DNA of 38,848 nt from Alphaproteobacteria bacterium (GCA_028691835.1 JAQUYN010000017.1:1-38848), one strand, 5' to 3'; shown: positions 7,514-14,902, counted from the first letter of the stretch. Notes: generated by a model not told the origin, from the letters alone. Program-made: numbers and translations.

Positions 7514-7750
7514 TTAAAGTCTTTTCTTCGCAAAGGCTCTGCCTGATGGTGATTTGAGATACCGCTCAAAAGCAAACGCTTGATCTGTATCAGAGAAAGC
7601 CGTGTAGGTTTTGAGATTCCAAGGTTTGTATTTTGATGTGTGTGGAACATTTCCTGCGTTGTGCATTTTGAGCCGCGCCCGCAAATCGTCCGTTACGCCA
7701 ACATAGAAATGCTCGCCTGTGACGCTGTGCAGGATATAAACATATTTCAT
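7514..7750 (-). CDS. Single-domain GIY-YIG endonuclease
   Basis: 78 residues, all of one GIY-YIG domain: 'YVYIL' (residues 3-7) and 'FYVGVT' (15-20) are the GIY and YIG strands, R24 and H30 follow, and E62 in 'FERYLKS' is the metal-binding glutamate. The tail 'SGRAFAKKRL' is typical of the small stand-alone family found scattered in intergenic regions. It would nick or cut DNA by a single-metal mechanism; the biological target is not known. No regulator or partner accompanies it. Palindromes lie on both sides (7432-7467 and 7835-7910), and GC rises sharply there, suggesting a transferable cassette (inference). Confidence 0.88.
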   Translation of the reverse strand: MKYVYILHSVTGEHFYVGVTDDLRARLKMHNAGNVPHTSKYKPWNLKTYTAFSDTDQAFAFERYLKSPSGRAFAKKRL

Positions 7751-7834
7751 AAATGGATAATATAGAGAGAGCCGAGAGAAAACAAGTTCTCAACGGCAAC
7801 TAGCCCGCCTCCGCCTAAGAAGGCTTCGGCGCGG

Positions 7835-7910
7835 CAGCCTTCCCTCGCTGCGCGAGTGATAGTTTTGTGCTGGCTAGCCGAGCCGTAGCTCGCGCAGCGA
7901 GCGAAGGCTG
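7835..7910. repeat. Long palindrome upstream of the GIY-YIG gene
   Basis: Arms of 22 bases, 7835-7856 (CAGCCTTCCCTCGCTGCGCG...) and 7889-7910, are complementary with one mismatch. The 32-base interior contains CTGGCTAGCCGAG, which can form a smaller stem. An additional GCCTAAGAAGGC hairpin lies just to its left at about 7813-7824. Confidence 0.75.
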
Positions 7911-7958
7911 GTGCGCCCAAATGGAATTATATCGAACTTTTTCGAGGCGAAAGAGACG

Positions 7959-8039
7959 ATGGGGGCGTTGGTTGAGTGGGGCGTAATCTTAAACAATCTT
8001 CAATCAAATCAGCCGTCTATAAATGTGCCCGTTTTTTAG
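7959..8039 (+). repeat. Copy B of the short coding-like repeat (WGxILNNLQxNQ)
   Basis: An ATG-to-TAG frame of 26 codons contains W-G-V-I-L-N-N-L-Q-S-N-Q at 7977-8012, matching copy A at 4430-4501. GAGGCGAAAGAG lies upstream of this ATG, so copy B could be translated. Silent changes outnumber replacements between the copies, which points to descent from a coding sequence. The rest of 8040-8186 shows no gene. Confidence 0.4.
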
Positions 8040-8186
8040 CGCGGTACGGCTTCAGGTTCGATCAGGGGATTCAAATCGTTAAGATTTTAAGGATTTGACT
8101 GGGGGCTCGGTTTGATGAAAGTAATGCCTTTGTGGCAGGTTTATGATACATTCCTCAACTCAATGATACTGCTCAAGGAGATAAAA

Positions 8187-8933
8187 ATGGATGAACACAA
8201 TAACATGATGATAATCTCTGACACCAATCCGAAAATGATCGCTTCAATTCTGCAAGATAGCGGCGTTAACGGTGCCCATTTCACCAACGGCACATATGCC
8301 TATAAGGCATCGATGATTGTTCCAACAGTTTTAGCTGGCTTTCAAAATGCTATGGATGATGAGGTGAGCGGGGACGCGGCACTTATCATTGCGGTAAACT
8401 CTGATAAGAGCATGGCCGATATTATGGATGCAAAGATTGTAGCTGGCACTGCAACATCATCTGATAAAGATAGTTTAGAAGACCAAAATACACGCGCTAT
8501 GAAAGTTTGTGGCCCGCTTGCATTGCAAAACCCAAGCCGTAAGGTCTTTGCTGTGTTTTATGATGAATCCACCCCCAACGACATCTATGATTCGCTTAAT
8601 GCACACAGCGTCGGAATGGAATCGTTATTCAAATGGGGCTATGGTACGGGCAATAACACGGGAGTTATCGAGGGAGCCGAGAACTTCAAGGTAGTTTATG
8701 GACATCCTTTGCCGAATGACACAAAACCATTATGCGACGAGTTGACACGCATTGATGGGCAGGCTGGTTCCATTACTGTTCGTGATCTCCGCATTCACGT
8801 TGGAAAGCACGGCAAACCATATATCAACACGAAGGGTGAGTGTTTGTTCGCCATGCGTGATCCCGCCCTGTTTTCTTATGGGGTTCAACCAAGTGCGCCG
8901 CAAACTGCATTAGGTATGAAGTTTTCTCGATAA
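8187..8933 (+). CDS. Nucleotidylyltransferase-like protein lacking the HxGH motif
   Basis: 248 residues from the ATG at 8187, which has AAGGAG 6 bases upstream; a longer frame from 8112 lacks one. The protein tracks the HldE/RfaE cytidylyltransferase-type fold: 'HFTNG' (residues 31-35) for the first strand, 'ALIIAVNSDKSMADI' for 'VIVLNTDDSV', and 'VFAVFYDESTPNDIYDSL' for 'VTFFDEDTPSEILAKI' (compare the gene at 34371-34913). At the place of the catalytic HxGH it reads A-S-M-I (41-44). The remaining ~80 residues are unfamiliar. It may be an inactive relative or bind a different ligand. The family link is inference from motif spacing; overall similarity is low. A terminator follows immediately. 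Confidence 0.5.
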   Translation: MDEHNNMMIISDTNPKMIASILQDSGVNGAHFTNGTYAYKASMIVPTVLAGFQNAMDDEVSGDAALIIAVNSDKSMADIMDAKIVAGTATSSDKDSLEDQNTRAMKVCGPLALQNPSRKVFAVFYDESTPNDIYDSLNAHSVGMESLFKWGYGTGNNTGVIEGAENFKVVYGHPLPNDTKPLCDELTRIDGQAGSITVRDLRIHVGKHGKPYINTKGECLFAMRDPALFSYGVQPSAPQTALGMKFSR

Positions 8934-8953
8934 ATACTGTAGTTGGTAACGAA

Positions 8954-8990
8954 AACCCAGCTGCTTTGTTAGGTAGCTGGGTTTATTTGT
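8954..8990 (+). terminator. Terminator after the nucleotidylyltransferase-like gene
   Basis: AACCCAGCT (8954-8962) and AGCTGGGTT (8975-8983) form a perfect 9-bp stem with a 12-base loop, followed by TATTTGT. Confidence 0.7.
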
Positions 8991-9109
8991 ATCAAGTTTT
9001 GATTAAACTGTTGGCACATTCCCTGCTGACATTGCAACGTTTGACGCAGCTGGTGGCTAGTAGGGTTGAGTTCTCATCATAGTTAAAGTTCTAGCTCAAT
9101 TTGGGTATC

Positions 9110-9196
9110 TGGTGCGGTCAAGAAGACTCGAACTTCCACGAGATTTCTCCCACAGCGACCTCAACGCTGCGCGTCTACCAATTCCGCCATGACCGC
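9110..9196 (-). tRNA. tRNA-Leu (GAG)
   Basis: An 87-base class II tRNA with a long variable arm, encoded CCA (complement 9110-9112), discriminator A, acceptor GCGGTCA/TGACCGC and anticodon loop TTGAGGT (anticodon GAG, reading CUC/CUU). Its downstream flank is repeated at 6743-6773. Confidence 0.95.
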
Positions 9197-9602
9197 ACAC
9201 GGAGGCTTTTACGTCAGTAGGTGCGTAGGGTTAGCAGATGATGGATGGGCAAATCAAGCTATGATCGACAGTTTTTTGAAAAAAAAGACGGGAATACCCA
9301 TCGATGGGTATTTTAAGCCCGTTTTGTAGAGGTTTTGTAAAGTTCAATATGCCGGACTGAAGGTTAAGTTCTGGCAGTCTGTTAGAGCAGATCGCGATGA
9401 GGTTGGCACCTTTATGTGCCAACCATTCGTGTGAATCTTTCCGATAAACAATGGGATAGAGCGGTTCGGGCGGCCTATCCATGCGCCAACCACTTTGAAA
9501 ACCGTTTGCCTAGATAGGCTTTTCGTTATTTTTATTAAGATCGTAGTAGCCTTGTTCATGTAGAATGAGGTCATTGATTAATTGATTTTCAGGCATTCGA
9601 TT
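9197..9602. other. 406-bp gap between tRNA-Leu and the lipoprotein gene
   Basis: No convincing protein gene. Minus-strand frames at 9231-9482 and 9510-9695 are in the same phase, separated by a single TAG at 9510-9512, but have no ribosome-binding site. Three stem-loops on the minus strand (listed as a candidate RNA) and a strong minus-strand terminator are the notable contents. Confidence 0.5.
9284..9490 (-). ncRNA. Candidate structured RNA ending in a strong terminator
   Basis: Read on the minus strand, the region holds GGATAG/CTATCC (about 9456-9481), then a perfect 9-bp stem GGTTGGCAC/GTGCCAACC with a 6-base loop (9401-9424), then the palindrome AATACCCATCGATGGGTATT (9293-9312) enclosed by ACGGG/CCCGT and followed by eight T. 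No protein gene precedes this terminator. A small RNA is the simplest reading, but I cannot match it to 6S, SRP, RNase P or tmRNA, and no promoter is clear. Confidence 0.35.
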
Positions 9603-10466
9603 ATGAAGAAGGCTGGTTCCAAAATCGTGATGGCTATGGCGACTGTGGCTACGCTTACCAGCTGTGGTGTGACTAAAACACCGACTTTGCCTCAAGAGAT
9701 TCCCCCCGGCATGAAGCCTGTTACGTTATCCCGAGAAGCTGTTGGGAAACAAGCCGAGACTGGCAGCACTTTGTGGAGTGGCACGAATCGTGTCACAGAA
9801 AAGGATCCTCAAGGTGCAGAGGCTAAACGTGGCCCTTTGACGAATGCTGCTCATACCGTTCTAGACGGGCTCAATCAAATAACGACCTCGCTCGACATAA
9901 CACATGATCCTGATGCCGCATTCGACCCTGATGAGGGGCTGGGCAGGAAAGCTTTGGGGGCTGTAGTCGGCGTTGTCGGTGTTGCCTATAAGCCTGCGGA
10001 CGTGGCGTGGCAAATCGGAGGAAACCTTTTTTACGATGTCGGACAAGATGTTGGCGTTGTGCCAAAGATTCTCAATCGAGAGCCGCCCAAATCAGAGTCT
10101 CGTGGATGGGATACACTCGAAAATATCGGACATAATATTTATGTTGCGCCAATAGAAGTTCCTAAAAATATTGCAACGGGGGCTTGGTTGGTCGTCAGCG
10201 GTGTGGCTTCAGGGCTGGGACATTTGCTCACGGCTCCCTTTGGTGGAGATGAGCCGGAGGCAGAACTAAGCGCTGCCTTGCCAAAGCCTCGCCATCCAAA
10301 TCATGCAGGCATGAAAAACGTAGCTGCGGCAACCCAACCACTTGAAGAAGATTCGACTTTTCAGAACTCGATGGGGAGTCCGAAAGGCATCACGCCCATT
10401 GGTGTGCGTGCCCTTTCCCCTGTGCTTGGCTCGGCGCGCTTTTATAATCCCGGTGGTCCCGGATAA
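9603..10466 (+). CDS. Predicted lipoprotein of unknown function
   Basis: 287 residues from the ATG at 9603. The N-terminus is a lipoprotein signal: MKK..., a hydrophobic stretch 'IVMAMATVA' and the lipobox L-T-S-C (C21). A longer frame from TTG at 9582 would spoil this signal and is rejected. The mature part is proline- and glycine-rich with two mildly hydrophobic segments ('ALGAVVGVVGVAY' and 'TGAWLVVSGVASGLGHLL') and a disordered C-terminus. I do not recognise the family. It lies 40 bases before lipB on the same strand and may be co-transcribed. An envelope role is inferred from the signal only. Confidence 0.75.
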   Translation: MKKAGSKIVMAMATVATLTSCGVTKTPTLPQEIPPGMKPVTLSREAVGKQAETGSTLWSGTNRVTEKDPQGAEAKRGPLTNAAHTVLDGLNQITTSLDITHDPDAAFDPDEGLGRKALGAVVGVVGVAYKPADVAWQIGGNLFYDVGQDVGVVPKILNREPPKSESRGWDTLENIGHNIYVAPIEVPKNIATGAWLVVSGVASGLGHLLTAPFGGDEPEAELSAALPKPRHPNHAGMKNVAAATQPLEEDSTFQNSMGSPKGITPIGVRALSPVLGSARFYNPGGPG

Positions 10467-10506
10467 GGGTGTCTTTCGCGTTTAAAAGACACTATAACTC
10501 ATCTTT

Positions 10507-11157
10507 ATGACCAATCAGAAAAATCTTAAGTCAGGGATCGAGTGGCGCATTGACGATAATCTTGTGCCTTATGACGAGGCTCTTGCTGTGATGGGATCTC
10601 GTGTCGATGAGATTCTGAATGGCACGGCGGGTGAGCTTGTCTGGCTGTTGGAACATCCCCCTCTGTATACCGCTGGAACGAGTGCGTCGGCGAGCGAGCT
10701 TCTGGATCCGACGCGTTTCCCTGTCGTGGCGACAGGGCGGGGCGGTAAGCACACTTATCATGGGCCGGGGCAGCGCGTGGTCTATGCGATGATGGATTTG
10801 ACAAAGCGTGATCGTGACCTGAAGGCCCATGTCTGGCGGCTGGAGGAAGCAACGATTCGCGCCGTGGCCTCGTTTGGTATAGTGGGCGGTCGGCGCAAGG
10901 ATCGTATCGGTGTGTGGGTTGATGTTGCGGGGCAGGACAAGAAGGTTGCCGCCATCGGGGTGCGGGCCCGACGTTGGATTACGTCGCATGGTCTTGCGTT
11001 AAACGTCAATCCAGATCTTTCTCATTTCGCGGGCATCGTCCCTTGCGGGATCAAAGAATTTGGCGTGACCTCCCTTTATGAACTTGGTGTGCAGGTCACG
11101 ATGGACGCAGTCGATGACGCTTTCGCGGCTTCTTTTTCAGAGGTTTTCGGGGCATAG
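10507..11157 (+). CDS. lipB: Octanoyltransferase LipB
   Basis: 216 residues, full length. It carries the family signature '[15 protein letters not shown]' (77-91), the conserved lysine in '[19 protein letters not shown]' and the nucleophile C180 in 'GIVPCGI'. LipB transfers octanoyl from octanoyl-ACP to lipoyl domains of the 2-oxoacid dehydrogenase complexes and glycine-cleavage H protein; LipA then inserts sulfur. All catalytic residues are present. No strong Shine-Dalgarno is seen before the ATG at 10507. The downstream neighbours are gene remnants. Confidence 0.97.
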   Translation: MTNQKNLKSGIEWRIDDNLVPYDEALAVMGSRVDEILNGTAGELVWLLEHPPLYTAGTSASASELLDPTRFPVVATGRGGKHTYHGPGQRVVYAMMDLTKRDRDLKAHVWRLEEATIRAVASFGIVGGRRKDRIGVWVDVAGQDKKVAAIGVRARRWITSHGLALNVNPDLSHFAGIVPCGIKEFGVTSLYELGVQVTMDAVDDAFAASFSEVFGA

Positions 11158-11204
11158 GGGCCTCGTTTTGCAACGGACCGTTTTTTTCTTTTTCCGGCAA
11201 CCGA

Positions 11205-11477
11205 CTAGAACTTGAACACGCGCAGCTCATAGTGGTCAAATTGTTCGATGGACTCAAGAGATTTGAGCTTTTTCACGAGTCCTGTCGTAATGGGTAGAAT
11301 GGCCAGTTCATAAAGCGTTTTGAAGATCCACGAACTTATGATGGCAATCATTACATCGGTTCCGCTCATTACGCCGACAAAGCCGACGACGAAAAAAACA
11401 ATCGAGTCCACGAACTGTGCTATAAAGGTAGAGGCGAAGGCGCGTACAGGGATGAGTTGGTGCGGGTGATCCTTCAT
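11205..11477 (-). pseudogene. yhhQ: 3' remnant of queuosine precursor transporter (YhhQ/VUT family)
   Basis: The last ~90 residues match the C-terminal half of YhhQ/VUT transporters: 'VRAFASTFIAQFVDSIVFFVVGFVGV' corresponds to the family 'LRNNxSTxxSQxxDSxxFxxxAFxG' segment, followed by one more membrane helix (DVMIAIISSWIFKTLYELAI) and a charged tail. The full-length protein is about 220 residues with six helices; here the first half is missing. The frame stays open to 11696, but that extra part is the antisense of the remnant gene at 11475-11759 and does not resemble a transporter. An ATG exists at 11477, so a short peptide could still be made. Transport of 7-cyano-7-deazaguanine precursors would be lost. 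Confidence 0.7.
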
Positions 11478-11759
11478 CGTCCCGCCGTTGATATTTATCT
11501 GCGTGGCCTTGTCAAGGAAGGTGAATGCGTTCGGATTTGGCCAAATGAAGAATTCCGCGCTGTGCCGGGTAAGCTCTTTTCGGGGATGACGCCCGTGTAT
11601 ATGTATAAGGACAAAACTGCGATTGTGAACTTTAAGGATTCTTTGCGTATCGTGTTGATTGAGAGTCAATCTGTAACCGATGCCTTTCGCCAACAATTTG
11701 AGTATTATTGGAACATCGGCAAAGCCGTGACCTGTTCGATTTATATGGAGAAAAAGTAA
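11475..11759 (+). pseudogene. 3' remnant of a TrmB-like sensor-domain protein
   Basis: About 85 residues with 'VRIWPNEEFRAVPGKLFSG' and 'VYMYKDKTAIVNFKDSLRIVLIESQSVTDAFRQQFEYYW', which I recognise as the C-terminal effector half of TrmB-type regulators ('IxIYGDKVAI.....xGVxIExxxIAxxxRxxFExxW'). The N-terminal winged helix is absent: upstream the sequence is the antisense of the yhhQ remnant. A TTG at 11457 opens the frame but no ribosome-binding site is seen. TrmB-like proteins of this type are commonest in archaea and CPR bacteria, so this may be acquired DNA that was then truncated (inference). Confidence 0.5.
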
Positions 11760-11781
11760 GTATTGGCACCTTTGGGCAATA

Positions 11782-11813
11782 AAAAACCCCGCCGATGAAG
11801 ACGGGGTTTTTAT
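11782..11813. terminator. Bidirectional terminator between the TrmB-like remnant and phaR
   Basis: AAAAACCCCGCC/GACGGGGTTTTT forms a GC-rich stem with T-runs on both strands. It lies 18 bases from the end of phaR and 22 bases past the plus-strand remnant. Confidence 0.85.
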
Positions 11814-11830
11814 TGAGTAGCTTTAACTGC

Positions 11831-12766
11831 TTAAGCGCGGCTCTTTGCCAAATCGGCCAGTTGGCGTTGCAGATTGGCAATCTTTTGTTGCATGTCGTCG
11901 GCACCCGTGTTGTTCGTTGCCGTGGCAGACTGAACGTTTGGCATGGGGGTCGTCGTTGTTGAGCTTGATTTGCTCGAGTCGCTGCTGCGTGGCTTCAAGT
12001 TCGTGACTGAGGCCATAGGTTGCTGCGTTGCTGTGGAGCAACAAGCGGCTGCCGTATCAGCTTTCTTGCTGTTGTTTGATGACGTGTTGGTGTCAGTTGA
12101 GCAGCTGTTTTTTCTGTTCGATGACGTTGAGCAACAGCTGTTCTTCGACGATGAAGTCGAACAAGTGTTTGATGACGACGTGCTTGGCGTTGCCGATTTG
12201 TTGGAGGCCGTAGCACTTGGCGACGAGCTGGCGCTTGATGCTGAAGGCGTTGTTACAAACGGTGATATGCTGCCAAGGTTGTTTGTCAGCGTTTCAAGAC
12301 TCGACAATGGTGAAAACATACGGAGGGTATTTTCAAACATTGACATGTTTTGCTTGCTCATTTCCTCTAGCGTGGTGCCAAAGGGGAAGATGCTGCCAAG
12401 AGTCGTTTGGAAATAATCACGGATTTGATCTTGATTTCCTGTGAGGGCATCCATTGAATGCTCAAGGTACTTTGGAACCATCCATTGCAGGCTATCGCCA
12501 TAAAAACCGATGAGTTGGCGTAAGAAGTTAATAGGGAGCAGATTTTGCTGGCCTGTTTTGTTTTCCTCCTCAACGATGATTTGGGTTAGAACAGAACGCG
12601 TGATGTCTTCGCTGGATTTAGCGTCATAGACATTGAACTCACAGCCGTCTTTAACCATGACTGACAAGTCTTCAAGGGTGACATACGAGCTTGTGGCTGT
12701 GTTATACAGGCGACGATTAGCGTATTTTTTGATGGTAACTGTTTGTTTTGCTGTTTGTGCGCACAT
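11831..12766 (-). CDS. phaR: Polyhydroxyalkanoate synthesis regulator PhaR
   Basis: 311 residues. Residues ~8-70 are the PHB/PHA accumulation regulator DNA-binding domain ('TVTIKKYANRRLYNTATSSYVTLEDL'), and residues ~75-135 the PHB_acc domain ('ILTQIIVEEE...LPINFLRQLIGFYGDSLQWMVPKYLEHSM'). PhaR binds both DNA and PHA granules and represses phasin genes until polymer appears. Residues ~165-270 are an unusual Ser/Thr/Asn/Cys-rich low-complexity tract, and the end ('MQQKIANLQRQLADLAKS') looks like a short coiled coil. Typical PhaR is about 190-200 residues, so the insert nearly doubles the length. It is divergent from the PHA gene pair at 12931-14902, which it probably controls. Confidence 0.92.
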   Translation of the reverse strand: MCAQTAKQTVTIKKYANRRLYNTATSSYVTLEDLSVMVKDGCEFNVYDAKSSEDITRSVLTQIIVEEENKTGQQNLLPINFLRQLIGFYGDSLQWMVPKYLEHSMDALTGNQDQIRDYFQTTLGSIFPFGTTLEEMSKQNMSMFENTLRMFSPLSSLETLTNNLGSISPFVTTPSASSASSSPSATASNKSATPSTSSSNTCSTSSSKNSCCSTSSNRKNSCSTDTNTSSNNSKKADTAAACCSTATQQPMASVTNLKPRSSDSSKSSSTTTTPMPNVQSATATNNTGADDMQQKIANLQRQLADLAKSRA

Positions 12767-12918
12767 GATTGAGTTCCCGCGTGAAGTGATCGAGGATGAG
12801 GAATCTGATTCCTTAGGAAAGCGTTAAGCAATTTGATTGTCCCCATTTAAGAAAAAAACTCAAGTCTATTTCGTCATCATGGTAAATATTTTTGTTTCCA
12901 TGTTGCCTTAATGTGCTT

Positions 12919-12924
12919 TATAAT
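12919..12924 (+). promoter_or_regulatory. -10 element six bases from the start codon (possible leaderless mRNA)
   Basis: TATAAT at 12919-12924 is followed by ATG at 12931, so transcription would begin at or within a base or two of the start codon. No clear -35 or Shine-Dalgarno is present. An in-frame ATG at 12901 and a TTG at 12892 lie upstream of the -10 and are less likely starts. Confidence 0.4.
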
Positions 12925-12930
12925 GAGCCC

Positions 12931-13821
12931 ATGACAAACGCAAACGATACCTCACAACTCAATGACTGGAACAAACTGGCGCGCGAGGCGCTCGATTTGT
13001 GGGAAGGTCACTTGAGTTCTCTTGCCTCTGACCCAAAAGCTAAGGAGGATATGGCAAAGTTTATCTCGCCGATGAGTGGCATGTTTGAGCAGTGGGCGGC
13101 TATGATGCAACAAGGTCTTCAAGGTGCCTCGCCTTTTACCGCATCGACACAAGGCTCGTCTGAATCGTCATCAGAAACTTGTTCTGCAGATGATTCGGAA
13201 GAGCCACCTTACACTGTCTGGCAAGAAGAAATGATTATGGCGGCGAAAGCTGCCGCAGCGTCAACAGCTGCTGCGTTTACGGCTGCCCCCTCGACCCCTG
13301 TTGCACAGGCTGCGTCCGCAACAACGATGGCTTCCGAGTCGCCGAACGTGTCGAACGATCAAACGGATGAGCCTTGCATGAAGGCGTCCCAAATGAACTC
13401 TCCCCAACTGAACGCTGCCTATGCTGCCATGGTTGATGTGTCTGCATCGGATTCACCTGTTTATGGGGCGAATACGGGGGCTTCGTTTGCCGCTTTGCAG
13501 GAGGCCATGCCTGACTATTACAAAAAGATTATACATCCAGGAACGACGAGTGTAGCAGATGCTTACAAGCAGGAAGTCGCCGCAGATGCCCAGCCAGATG
13601 TTTCCGTTGCCGCCTCTCCGTCAACGAGCGGGAACGCCGCTGCTGCCTCTGGCCCTCGGGACTTGGCTCAGCTTGCCAGCCGTTTGGCCCAGCTTGAGCG
13701 AGAGCTGGACGGGATGCGCTCTAAAAACAAACAAGGCGATTCCAGCACTGCCCTTGACGATGCAGATGATCAAGACGCTCAACGCATGGCTCGCGCCCGT
13801 CAAACATCAACTTCCCTCTGA
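12931..13821 (+). CDS. PhaE/phasin-like PHA-associated protein
   Basis: 296 residues. The N-terminal 60 residues are helical ('DWNKLAREALDLWEGHLSSLASDP...MSGMFEQWAAMMQQG'), the middle (65-240) is Ala/Ser/Pro/Thr-rich low complexity, and a C-terminal coiled-coil-like helix 'LAQLASRLAQLERELDGMRSKN' resembles the end of class III synthase subunit PhaE and of phasin-related proteins. It overlaps the phaC-like gene by about 60 bases and is divergent from phaR, so a role at the PHA granule or as a synthase partner is likely by context. The exact family is not certain. A -10 sits just upstream of the start. Confidence 0.6.
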   Translation: MTNANDTSQLNDWNKLAREALDLWEGHLSSLASDPKAKEDMAKFISPMSGMFEQWAAMMQQGLQGASPFTASTQGSSESSSETCSADDSEEPPYTVWQEEMIMAAKAAAASTAAAFTAAPSTPVAQAASATTMASESPNVSNDQTDEPCMKASQMNSPQLNAAYAAMVDVSASDSPVYGANTGASFAALQEAMPDYYKKIIHPGTTSVADAYKQEVAADAQPDVSVAASPSTSGNAAAASGPRDLAQLASRLAQLERELDGMRSKNKQGDSSTALDDADDQDAQRMARARQTSTSL

Positions 13822-14902
13822 TCTCAGTCAGGACGACGCAGAAAAGCTTTATCAAGCAATTATGCAGGAATCTTTGCGGCGCGTTGAAGCCTTTCTTGCG
13901 GGCATACGTTTTTATCAAAATTTCCCAGCTGTTCGAAATCAAGCTTCCGATGTTGCAACTGTGTGGCAGTGCGGCACGACGCGGCTTCTTGACTATGCGC
14001 CGCTGTCGAATGGTCCTGTCGTCTTTGTCATTCCGTCCCTCGTCAACAGGTTCGAAATACTCGACATTGATCCTGATCATTCTTTCCTACAGTTTCTCGT
14101 CAGCGTTGGCATGCGTCCGCTGGTGATTGACTGGCAAGAACCCGGTGCTGAGGAAAAAAACTTCTCACTCTCCGATTATATGACACAGCGGCTTGTTCCT
14201 GCGCTTGATTATGCCAACCAGATTAAGGTCGGATCGAAGTGTCATGTCCTCGGTTACTGTATGGGGGGGCTGATGGCGCTTGCGCTGTCCTTGATGAAAC
14301 CGCAACAGATAACCTCGTTGACCTTGATGGCCACGCCATGGGATTTTGCTCCTAAAGGCATCGGTGGCGTTCCTTCTGCAAGTACGATGCTCGGGCAATC
14401 GTTTCTTGAGTATGCGCGCAAATGTGAAGCTTACATTGATCAAATTGGGTATATGCCTGCCTAACTTTTACAGGCTGTCTTTACCGGGTTTCAGTCAATG
14501 CAGGTTCTCCATAAATTTATGAACTTTAGTTCTCTATCGTCAAACCCCGATGAGGCTCGTCGGTTTGTGTTGACGGAAGATTGGTTGAATAATGGCGTGC
14601 CGTTGGCTCTGCCTGTTGCGCGTGAGTCCTTGCATGATTGGTATGAAAAGAACCTAACGGAGAAGTTGCAATGGAGCGTTGCGGGACACCTGATCGATCC
14701 GCGACAAGTTTCGGTTCCAACTTATGTGATGATCCCAACAAAAGATCGCATTGTGCCCCCTGAATGTGCGCTTCCTTTGGCTGAACTTATTCCCAATGCC
14801 GAGATTCATCAGCCTGTAATTGGTCATATCGGTTTGATGACGGGTGATGATGCGCCGCAAAAAGTTTGGAAGCCGTACGCGGTGTGGTTGTATATGCAGT
14901 AA
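13760..14902 (+). pseudogene. phaC: PhaC-like poly(3-hydroxyalkanoate) synthase interrupted by an in-frame TAA
   Basis: The two halves, 13760-14464 and 14465-14902, are in the same frame, separated only by TAA at 14462-14464 ('GYMPA-stop-LLQAVFTGFQSMQVLHKF'). The whole would be about 380 residues with all three catalytic residues: the nucleophile in the lipase-like box 'GYCMGG' (C165 from the ATG at 13766), aspartate in 'TKDRIVPPE' and histidine in 'IGHIGLM'. PhaC polymerises hydroxyacyl-CoA on the granule surface. No other damage is visible, so the mutation is recent, a sequencing error, or suppressed. The start, ATG 13760 or 13766, overlaps the preceding gene. A restart at ATG 14498 would lack the nucleophile. 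Confidence 0.8.

Noticed and set aside
9231..9695. Two minus-strand frames in one phase separated by a single TAG, possibly a pseudogene
   Set aside because: They run through a strong terminator palindrome and through the start of the lipoprotein gene, have no ribosome-binding site, and match no family I know.
11478..11696. N-terminal extension of the yhhQ remnant
   Set aside because: It is antisense to the TrmB-like remnant, is not hydrophobic as transporter helices would be, and contains no likely start.
11943..12416. Plus-strand frame of 157 codons inside phaR
   Set aside because: It is the antisense of the low-complexity tract in phaR, which gives long open frames by composition.
14498..14902. 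Separate small hydrolase gene
   Set aside because: It is in the same frame as the preceding phaC part and continues its alpha/beta fold with the missing D and H residues, so it is the end of one broken gene.
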